Source of the DNA: Burkholderiales bacterium
GTDB taxonomy: Bacteria; Pseudomonadota; Gammaproteobacteria; Burkholderiales; Burkholderiaceae
Reading direction: 5' to 3'
Assembly (NCBI GenBank): GCA_947447845.1
Contig: CANFNO010000202.1
Coordinates: 1-5,946 of the forward strand
Length of the DNA stretch: 5,946 bases
Shown here piece after piece: positions 1-4,795 of the stretch. A program made the translations under genes and the position numbers. Under the pieces are notes generated by a model. The model made no database searches, had not been told where the DNA came from, and saw only the letters and a list, made by a program, of their open reading frames with translations. Numbering within the stretch: position 1 is the stretch's first letter; every line of letters starts with the position of its first letter.

Positions 1-783
1 ATCGCCCTCAATTTGCGGTGGATCTTCCAGGTTGTTGGAGGGCAGGAAGCTCAGCAACTTGTGGCAGAGCTGGATGGCGTGGTGGTCGTCTTCGGCAATG
101 AAGTGGATCACCCCGGAATGCACCATGTGTGCGTCCGCGCCGCCGAGTTGCTCGGCGCTTACGTCCTCGCCGGTGACCTGCTTGATCACCTGCGGGCCGG
201 TGATGAACATCTGCGCCTGGCGCGTCTGAATGATGAAGTCGGTCAGCGCCGGGCTGTACGCCGCGCCACCTGCGCACGGGCCGCAGATCAGCGAGATTTG
301 CGGCACCGCCCCCGACAGCAGCACATTGGCATGGAACACCTTGCCGTAGCCTGAAAGCGAAGCAATGCCTTCCTGCACACGGGCGCCGCCCGAGTCGTTG
401 ATAAACACAAAGGGCGAACCGGCGCGTAGCGAGGCCTTCATGATGTCGGCCACCTTGATGCTGTGCATCTCACCCGCCGAGCCACCGGCCACGGTGAAAT
501 CCTGGCTGGCCAGGTGCACCAGGCGCCCACCCACGGAGGCAGCACCGGTGACCACGCCATCGGCGGCCAGCTTAGTGCCCTGCATGCCAAACAGGGTGGC
601 GTTGTGGGTGGCAAATTGGCCCACCTCGTCAAAGCTGCCCGCGTCCACCAACTCGGCCACGCGCTCGCGCGCCGTCATGCGGCCCGCCTTGCGTTGCTTG
701 GCTTGTTTGTCGGCACCACCACCCAGTTCGTTCTCGGCTTGGCGGCGGCGCAGTTCTTCGATTTTTTCTTGCATAACGGTCAT
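1..783 (-). CDS. Transcarboxylase 12S-like / acyl-CoA carboxyltransferase subunit (partial, C-terminus beyond left edge)
   Basis: The first 261 codons are visible; the family is about 510-525 residues long. The ATG at 783 follows an AGGA-type ribosome binding site and lies 12 bases after the stop of the 5S-like gene, so the two are almost certainly co-transcribed and coupled. The N-terminus carries the TARER motif (about residues 36-40), SFDEVG, TLFGM and a SQDFTVAGGSAGE segment. The acyl-CoA site motif NDSGGARVQEG lies at about 129-139 and the oxyanion-hole motif GPCAGGAAYSPAL at about 168-180. SGYGK and MFITGPQVIK are also present. These mark the crotonase-fold carboxyltransferase family, which includes transcarboxylase 12S, propionyl-CoA carboxylase beta and methylmalonyl-CoA decarboxylase alpha. 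It would move a carboxyl group between methylmalonyl-CoA (or a similar acyl-CoA) and biotin on a carrier protein in the cytoplasm. The 5S-like neighbour favours the transcarboxylase reading. A decarboxylase or carboxylase subunit (often named mmdA or accD-like) remains possible because the C-terminal half is not seen. Confidence 0.93.
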   Translation of the reverse strand, partial: MTVMQEKIEELRRRQAENELGGGADKQAKQRKAGRMTARERVAELVDAGSFDEVGQFATHNATLFGMQGTKLAADGVVTGAASVGGRLVHLASQDFTVAGGSAGEMHSIKVADIMKASLRAGSPFVFINDSGGARVQEGIASLSGYGKVFHANVLLSGAVPQISLICGPCAGGAAYSPALTDFIIQTRQAQMFITGPQVIKQVTGEDVSAEQLGGADAHMVHSGVIHFIAEDDHHAIQLCHKLLSFLPSNNLEDPPQIEGD

Positions 784-795
784 GTTGAATCCTGC

Positions 796-2310
796 TTATT
801 CGGTAACGGGGGTGACGGATACGCGGTGCGAGCGGCCGTTGAGCTTGACGTCGTAGGTCACCGGCGTGCGTACGGACTTGTCGGTGGCGGTATTGCTGGC
901 ATCCTTTCCGTCAGCGGCTGGCTTGGCTGCCTCGGGGTCGCGCCCCAGATTCAGCGGGCCTTGATCGCGTTTGGCAAAGAAAGCTGACGACACTTGCGGG
1001 AACATGGCATAGGTCAGCACATCCTCTTCGCTGCCGTTAAAGCCGTTCAACGCGGCAGCGGCTGTCTGCAGCGCTTCCCATTCGGGCTTGAGCAAATCAG
1101 CCGGGCGCTCGGTAATCGGTGGCTTTTTGGCCTGTGCTTCGGCCAGGGCCAGCACCTCGGGGTCGCGCTCGCCGGGCGTCTTGCCGTAGTAGCCCAGCAT
1201 CAGGTCAGCAAACTCGCTGGACAGCACTTTGTAGCGGCCCATCAGCACATTGAACACAGCCTGCGTGCCGACGATCTGGCTGCTCGGTGTGACCAGCGGT
1301 GGAAAGCCCGCGTCTTCGCGCACGCGCGGCACTTCGATAAACACTTCTTCGAGACGGTCCCCGGCGCCCTGCTGCTTGAGCTGGCTTTCCATGTTGGAGA
1401 TCATGCCGCCCGGAATCTGGCTGTCGAAAATGTCGGTCTCCACACCAATAATGTTCGACATAAAGGCCTGATAGCGCGGACGCAGCGCGGCAAAGTGTTC
1501 CTTGATGCGGTGCAGGCGGGCTTTGTCCAGGTTGGCCTGGAAACCCGTGCCGTCCAGCATGGCGACCAGGCTCTCGGTCGGGTTGTGACCCGGGCCCAAG
1601 CTGAGCGAACTGATGGCGGTGTCCACGCAATCCGCACCCGCCTCAATCGCTTTCATCAGCGACACCAGCGTCACGCCGGTGGTGGCGTGGGTGTGCACAT
1701 GGACGCGCACCGATTCGCCGCAGCGCGTCTTAATGCCTTTGACGATGTCGTAGGCGGCCTGCGGTTTGAGCAGCGCGGCCATATCTTTCAGACAGATCGA
1801 GTCGCAGCCCAGTTCGACCAACCGCTCGGCCATTTCGACAAAGGTCTCGGTGGTGTGCAGCGGGCTGACGGTGTAGCAGATGGTGCCTTGTGCGTGCTTG
1901 CCATTGCGGCGCACGGCGTTGACCGACTGGCGGATGTTGCGGATGTCGTTGAGCGCATCAAAGATGCGAAACACATCCATGCCGTTTTCAGCGGCCTTGT
2001 CGACAAAGCGGTCCACCACGCTGTCCTCGTAATGGCGGTAGCCCAGCAGGTTTTGACCGCGCAACAGCATTTGCAGACGCGAGTTGGGCAGCAAGGCGCG
2101 GAACTGGCGCAAGCGCTCCCAAGGGTCTTCGTTCAGAAAGCGGATGCAGGCGTCAAAGGTGGCGCCGCCCCAGCATTCCACGGACCAGTAGCCCGCTTTG
2201 TCGATGTCGGCACAGGCCGGCACCATGTCCTCCATGGCCATGCGGGTAGCCAGCAGACTTTGGTGCGCATCGCGCAGGCACAGCTCGGTGATATCGATAG
2301 TTTTTGTCAC
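796..2310 (-). CDS. Transcarboxylase 5S-like subunit (oxaloacetate/pyruvate carboxyltransferase; OadA/PycB family)
   Basis: 504 residues from the GTG at 2310, chosen because AAAGAG sits six bases upstream and because family N-termini start just before ITEL.LRDAHQSL. An in-frame ATG at 2367 would add 19 unconserved residues. From memory, the sequence follows the Propionibacterium transcarboxylase 5S subunit closely along nearly its whole length (WSVECWGGAT, RLQMLLRGQNLLGYRHY, FPPLVTPSSQIVGTQAVFNV, GFNGSEEDVLTYAMFPQV). The TIM-barrel metal site is intact: Asp14, the Lys175 that is carbamylated in 5S (SICLKDMAALLKP), and His206 and His208 (HTHATTG). The protein ends in TYDVKLNGRSHRVSV with no biotinyl MKM site. 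This is normal for 5S but unlike complete OadA or pyruvate carboxylase, so a separate biotin carrier is required. Expected chemistry is carboxyl transfer between carboxybiotin and pyruvate/oxaloacetate in the cytoplasm. Automatic annotation may call it oxaloacetate decarboxylase alpha or pyruvate carboxylase subunit B. Confidence 0.93.
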   Translation of the reverse strand: MTKTIDITELCLRDAHQSLLATRMAMEDMVPACADIDKAGYWSVECWGGATFDACIRFLNEDPWERLRQFRALLPNSRLQMLLRGQNLLGYRHYEDSVVDRFVDKAAENGMDVFRIFDALNDIRNIRQSVNAVRRNGKHAQGTICYTVSPLHTTETFVEMAERLVELGCDSICLKDMAALLKPQAAYDIVKGIKTRCGESVRVHVHTHATTGVTLVSLMKAIEAGADCVDTAISSLSLGPGHNPTESLVAMLDGTGFQANLDKARLHRIKEHFAALRPRYQAFMSNIIGVETDIFDSQIPGGMISNMESQLKQQGAGDRLEEVFIEVPRVREDAGFPPLVTPSSQIVGTQAVFNVLMGRYKVLSSEFADLMLGYYGKTPGERDPEVLALAEAQAKKPPITERPADLLKPEWEALQTAAAALNGFNGSEEDVLTYAMFPQVSSAFFAKRDQGPLNLGRDPEAAKPAADGKDASNTATDKSVRTPVTYDVKLNGRSHRVSVTPVTE

Positions 2311-2389
2311 TTGAATCTCTTTTCTGATGCACGCGGGTGGCGTGAGTTTGCGGGCCCTATGCGACACCGGGCGGTTGAGCCCAGAACCT

Positions 2390-2401
2390 AGGGTTTACCC
2401 T
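2390..2401. promoter_or_regulatory. 12-bp palindrome upstream of the 5S-like gene, possible operator
   Basis: AGGGT-TT-ACCCT reads as a perfect palindromic pair of 5-base arms around a 2-base centre, about 80 bases upstream of the GTG start of the 5S-like gene. It lies next to an AT-rich TACTATTTA stretch on the minus strand that could be part of a promoter. A dimeric regulator site is a reasonable inference from symmetry and position. I cannot name the regulator. Confidence 0.35.
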
Positions 2402-2546
2402 TAAATAGTACTTCTTTGACTCATGTTGCGGGCATAAACCATAGCCGTTCTTGAGCTTGGTCAATTACCATGGAGTTACATCGATGGTTGTCGCACCGTG
2501 GTTTTTGTAGGCTCCTGAAAAGATTGCAAAAACTCTCACTTGACGC

Positions 2547-2576
2547 AAAAACAGCCGCTGATGCGGCTGTTTTTTT
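2547..2576 (+). terminator. Rho-independent terminator hairpin, potentially bidirectional
   Basis: The core stem is ACAGCCGC (2551-2558) paired perfectly with GCGGCTGT (2563-2570) around a TGAT loop, followed by seven T (2570-2576). On the other side four more A (2547-2550), plus the first base of the stem, give a five-U tail when read leftward, so the hairpin could stop transcripts in both directions. The longer T run favours rightward termination, yet no rightward gene ends here. It may insulate the two divergent operons or end a small untranslated transcript. Confidence 0.8.
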
Positions 2577-2729
2577 CCTTCCGTAACGCCTCGATACCTG
2601 TTGTTGCAGACCTTTTGTTAGGTCGGTTGCCAGTAAGGCAGTTGGCTCTTGCACCGCGTAAAGAGTCGTACACGGCTGCGGTCCAATTCATTTTTCTAGG
2701 CAAATTTTGTACTGAACATTCCTTAAAAA

Positions 2730-2758
2730 TTGACTGCTTGTAATCATTCGATTACACT
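2730..2758 (+). promoter_or_regulatory. Sigma-70-type promoter of the toxin-antitoxin operon
   Basis: A -35 element TTGACT (2730-2735) and a -10 element TACACT (2753-2758) are separated by the ideal 17 bases. The predicted transcription start, about six or seven bases after the -10 box, falls at or next to the toxin ATG at 2765. No Shine-Dalgarno sequence precedes that ATG, so the first cistron is probably translated from a leaderless or nearly leaderless mRNA. Confidence 0.75.
2739..2756. promoter_or_regulatory. Inverted-repeat operator within the toxin-antitoxin promoter
   Basis: TGTAATC (2739-2745) and GATTACA (2750-2756) are perfect 7-base inverted arms around ATTC. The repeat fills the end of the promoter spacer and covers four of the six -10 bases, so a bound protein would block RNA polymerase. 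In this class the antitoxin is a helix-turn-helix protein that typically represses its own operon. The downstream antitoxin, alone or with the toxin, is the natural candidate ligand; that is inference. Confidence 0.65.
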
Positions 2759-2764
2759 TTTAGC

Positions 2765-3064
2765 ATGACCTATACGGTAAAACAGCTTGACGAATTTTCC
2801 GCCTGGCTGAAGAGCCTGAAGGACAGCCTGACCCGCCAGCGCCTCGTCAAACGACTTCGCAAGGCCCAGCTTGGCAATTTGGGCGACGTGGAAAAAGTCG
2901 GCGAAGGTGTGTTCGAAATGCGCGAACACTTTGGTCCCGGGTGGCGCATGTACTACATCCAGCATGGAGAGTTGTTGATTGTGATGTTGGGGGGTGGCGA
3001 CAAGTCCACCCAGCAGGCCGATATTCGGCGAGCCCTGGCACGGGCCAAGACCTTGGAGAATTGA
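2765..3064 (+). CDS. Toxin of HI1419/Gp49 type (RelE/HigB-like addiction module killer)
   Basis: 99 residues, typical for the family (TIGR02683 / phage Gp49-like, RelE/ParE superfamily). Visible hallmarks are the N-terminal helices FSAWLKSLKDSLTRQRLVKRLRKAQLGNLGD (11-41), the strand segment VFEMREHFGPGWRMYYI (49-65) with basic residues Arg53 and Arg61 in the usual active-site region, the core strand LLIVMLGGGDKS (70-81) with Lys80, and the C-terminal ADIRRALARAK helix. Members are thought to act as ribosome-dependent mRNA interferases or related translation inhibitors; cleavage by this one is not shown. The toxin precedes its antitoxin with a gap of only two bases, the order usual for this class. 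The ATG start lies six bases after the -10 box and has no ribosome binding site, which suggests a leaderless message and perhaps low toxin translation. Confidence 0.9.
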   Translation: MTYTVKQLDEFSAWLKSLKDSLTRQRLVKRLRKAQLGNLGDVEKVGEGVFEMREHFGPGWRMYYIQHGELLIVMLGGGDKSTQQADIRRALARAKTLEN

Positions 3065-3066
3065 CG

Positions 3067-3378
3067 ATGACTAAGAAAATTAAGGTGTCCGAACTTCATG
3101 AATTCGATGCAGCCGAATACTTGAACAGTGATGACGACGTGGCTGCCTATCTGACAACGATTCTTGAGGAAAATGACCCAGCGTTATTGGCCGCAGCCAT
3201 CGGCGACATTGCCCGTGCCCGTGGAATGTCGCAGGTTGCGAAGGATGCCGGTATCGCGCGCGAAGCCCTGTACAAAGCCCTTCGCCCTGGCAGCGAACCG
3301 CGCTTCGCAACGATCAGCCGCGTATGCGCCGCGTTAGGAGTGCGCTTGGTGGCGCAGCCGATAAATTCGGCACGCTGA
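3067..3378 (+). CDS. Antitoxin of HI1420 type (helix-turn-helix addiction module antidote)
   Basis: 103 residues from the ATG at 3067, two bases after the toxin stop. GGAGA lies seven bases upstream, inside the toxin's last codons, so translation is coupled and better primed than that of the toxin. An acidic N-terminal part (ELHEFDAAEYLNSDDDVAAYLTTILEEND, about 9-37) probably wraps the toxin. It is followed by a DNA-binding helix-turn-helix (SQVAKDAGIAREALYKALRPGSEPRFATISRVCAALG, about 55-91). The pattern matches TIGR02684 (HI1420-like antidotes). It should neutralise the upstream toxin and repress the shared promoter through the inverted repeat at 2739-2756. Confidence in the family is high; the operator link is inferred from position. 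Confidence 0.9.
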   Translation: MTKKIKVSELHEFDAAEYLNSDDDVAAYLTTILEENDPALLAAAIGDIARARGMSQVAKDAGIAREALYKALRPGSEPRFATISRVCAALGVRLVAQPINSAR

Positions 3379-3399
3379 TCTCCAACTTTGGCCTCACAA

Positions 3400-3906
3400 A
3401 TGCACTTCGTGCTCGTTAGCGCCTGCCTACTCGGCAGCCCCGTGCGTTACGACGGCACACATAAGCACTCCCAAAACAAAATACTGCAGCGATGGCGAGA
3501 TGAGGGCCGCGTCATCTCGATCTGCCCCGAGGTCGCCGGTGGACTACCGATTCCTCGTCCACCGGCGGAAATCTTCGAAGGAGGCGGGGGCGATAAGGTT
3601 CTGGCCGGACTTGCGAAGGTCGTTGATCCCCAAGGCAACGACGTGTCAACTGAATTCATCGCTGGTGCCCGACATGCACGTGAGCAGGCCCAGCGCATGG
3701 GCATACGCGTAGCCGTACTCAAAGAAGGTAGCCCATCCTGCGGCTCAAGTTACATCCACGACGGCTCGTTCACCGGAACAAAGATTTCAGGCAAGGGCGT
3801 GACGTCTTATCTGTTGGAGAATTCTGGGATGAGAGTGTTCAGTGAAGATCAGTTTGCTGAGGCAAACGAATTCCTGCTGGAGCTTGAGTCAAGTGGAGTG
3901 CGTTAA
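3400..3906 (+). CDS. DUF523 family protein, TudS-like (thiouracil desulfidase candidate)
   Basis: 168 residues from the ATG at 3400, which places the conserved VLVSACLLG..VRYDG motif at the very N-terminus as in the family. An in-frame TTG at 3388 would add only four residues, and neither start has a good ribosome binding site. Three conserved cysteines are visible: Cys9 in SACLLG, Cys42 in CPEV and Cys114 in GSPSCG. The family-typical RPPAE (53-57) is also present. DUF523 includes TudS, which uses a [4Fe-4S] cluster held by three cysteines to remove sulfur from 2-thiouracil-type compounds or thiolated nucleotides. All three expected ligands are present, so an active cluster is plausible. The substrate here is unknown. 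The start lies 21 bases after the antitoxin stop on the same strand, so it is probably co-transcribed, although a functional link to toxin-antitoxin action is not evident. Confidence 0.88.
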   Translation: MHFVLVSACLLGSPVRYDGTHKHSQNKILQRWRDEGRVISICPEVAGGLPIPRPPAEIFEGGGGDKVLAGLAKVVDPQGNDVSTEFIAGARHAREQAQRMGIRVAVLKEGSPSCGSSYIHDGSFTGTKISGKGVTSYLLENSGMRVFSEDQFAEANEFLLELESSGVR

Positions 3907-4333
3907 CCGTTTGCATGGTCTTGCACTGGCATGCCAAGAGGGCACTGGATGAAACCTGACGACTGGTTCGGAACTCCGCGAGAGGCTGCTCAACCGTCAT
4001 GGCCTCGCAGAAAATAAGGTGCCGACCCTGCCGCCCACAGCCATAGGCCTTTTGCAATCGTTCCAGAAATATCCCTTCACTTATTTTCAGAGCACACAAA
4101 AAACACAACGATTCAGAAGAGTGCTGAATGGCCCGGCAAACACTCCCCCGCTTCGGACATGGACTGCACACCCGCCCCGCCCCCTAATGCCATAACCAAT
4201 GCCCTTCAATCCGCGCCGAATCGCTGAATCACAGAGAATCTTTCCATCTCTGCTCCATCGAATCCACCTTTGGCATTCGGGTCGGGCGGCCAATTGAAGA
4301 ATCAACAATCAACATTACCGGGCGGGCCAGGCT
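3907..4333. other. Gene-poor gap between the desulfidase-like gene and the cysteine-rich gene
   Basis: I find no recognisable protein or RNA gene in these 427 bases. There is no clear terminator after the DUF523 gene and no clear promoter before the cysteine-rich gene. The only notable structures are a 9-base perfect inverted repeat with widely separated arms (4010-4018 and 4080-4088) and a trivial tandem AATCAAC duplication (4300-4313). It may be decayed sequence at the edge of an accessory insertion. Confidence 0.6.
4010..4088. repeat. Distant inverted repeat GAAAATAAG / CTTATTTTC
   Basis: Perfect 9-base arms at 4010-4018 and 4080-4088 extend inward to GTG/CAC-like ends if one bulged base is allowed. 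They enclose 61 bases. The arms are AT-rich in a GC-rich context. This could be a weak RNA stem, a remnant of a small element, or chance. Confidence 0.4.
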
Positions 4334-4531
4334 ATGCAAGACGACGAACGCTGCTGCGGAACTGGCACCTGCATCATTGACGCCCACGGGCTTTGCTGGT
4401 GCGGACAGCAGTGGAATGGCGTGTCAATGTGCAGGCCAGCCCAGGACAGCACCAGTGCATCTGAAGTGGGTGTCTCCCCACAAGCAGTGATTGAAAAACT
4501 CCCATCGAAGCAACCCCATGCCGCTAAGTGA
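4334..4531 (+). CDS. Small six-cysteine protein of unknown function
   Basis: 65 residues. The N-terminal half is densely patterned: Cys7-Cys8, Cys13, Cys21-x-Cys23 and Cys33 within CCGTGTCIIDAHGLCWCGQQWNGVSMC. The remainder is a polar, probably disordered tail. No signal peptide or membrane segment is visible, so a cytoplasmic metal- or Fe-S-binding module is more likely than a secreted disulfide protein; this is inference. I recognise the look of a small conserved hypothetical protein seen in Comamonadaceae but cannot name a family. Its last 14 bases overlap the ATG of the next gene in another frame, a typical coupled arrangement, which supports that it is really translated. The ribosome binding site is weak (AGG close to the ATG). 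The glycine and tryptophan spacing around the cysteines argues against a chance reading frame. Confidence 0.7.
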   Translation: MQDDERCCGTGTCIIDAHGLCWCGQQWNGVSMCRPAQDSTSASEVGVSPQAVIEKLPSKQPHAAK

Positions 4532-4763
4532 AGCCAGCCTCTCGCGCGTCGTGGAGATGGCTTGGGAGGACCGCACCGCGTTCGAGGCCATTGAGGCCCA
4601 GTTCGGCCTGAACGAGTCCGCCGTAGTTGCCGTGATGCGCCGGCACATGAAGCCTTCGTCGTTTCGGATGTGGCGCAAGCGAATGGCCGGTCGCGTTACC
4701 AAGCATGCCGTGCTACGTGGCGCCTCATTTCTTCGCCACCGCGCCACCCACAGCCGCCCATAG
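4518..4763 (+). CDS. DUF2805 / TIGR03643 family protein, probable small helix-turn-helix protein
   Basis: 81 residues from the ATG at 4518; an in-frame TTG at 4491 would add nine unconserved residues. The hallmark sequence VVEMAWEDRTAFEAIEAQFGLNESAVVAVMRRHMKPSSFRMWRKRMAGRVTKH (11-63) matches the DUF2805/TIGR03643 pattern as I remember it. The middle reads as a helix-turn-helix: AFEAIEAQF, a GLN turn, then ESAVVAVMRRHM, followed by a very basic stretch (FRMWRKRMAGR). This suggests nucleic-acid binding, but no member's function is known to me. The C-terminal tail (FLRHRATHSRP) is basic and probably flexible. It overlaps the cysteine-rich gene by 14 bases and precedes the photolyase by 32 bases, so all three are likely one transcription unit. 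It could be a local regulator of the photolyase or a DNA-binding helper. Confidence 0.85.
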   Translation: MPLSEASLSRVVEMAWEDRTAFEAIEAQFGLNESAVVAVMRRHMKPSSFRMWRKRMAGRVTKHAVLRGASFLRHRATHSRP

Positions 4764-4795
4764 CTGACAGACCAGCAGACAGACAGGCAGGCAAT

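Larger units (their letters stand above)
2311..2764. other. Divergent intergenic region between the transcarboxylase operon and the toxin-antitoxin operon
   Basis: There is no convincing coding region in 454 bases, and the segment is visibly more AT-rich than the flanking genes. It holds a 12-bp palindrome (2390-2401), an isolated terminator hairpin (2547-2576), a small stem GACCT/AGGTC at 2609-2624, and the toxin-antitoxin promoter and operator (2730-2758). For the leftward 5S gene the only promoter candidate I see is a minus-strand TTGACC (2458-2463) with TATGGT 15 bases downstream. That spacing is poor, so I do not list it as a promoter. Confidence 0.7.

Noticed and set aside
994..2391. 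Long rightward open frame of 465 codons
   Set aside because: It lies antisense to the 5S-like gene, whose protein matches a known family end to end. Long antisense frames are common in GC-rich genes. Its His/Gln/Ala/Val-rich translation shows no family motif.
2416..2445. Rightward promoter-like TTGACT at 2416-2421
   Set aside because: The only -10 candidate at 18 bases is CATAGC, which is too weak to call and has no gene behind it.
2618..2624. GTTAGGT, fitting the integron attC core GTTRRRY
   Set aside because: There is no matching RYYYAAC partner at a suitable distance, no second site after the DUF523 gene, and no integrase in the window. A short stem GACCT/AGGTC alone does not make an attC site.
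3931..4017. 28-codon rightward frame (ATG to TAA) in frame with the DUF523 gene after its stop
   Set aside because: It is too short to support. It could be read as a stop-interrupted extension of DUF523, but the DUF523 protein already has its full expected length.
3839..4171. Leftward open frame of 110 codons
   Set aside because: It overlaps the end of the DUF523 gene antisense, has no ribosome binding site that I can see and shows no recognisable motif. Its composition looks like translated non-coding sequence.
4300..4313. Tandem AATCAAC AATCAAC repeat before the cysteine-rich gene
   Set aside because: A single 7-base duplication is easily due to chance or slippage and has no other copy nearby.
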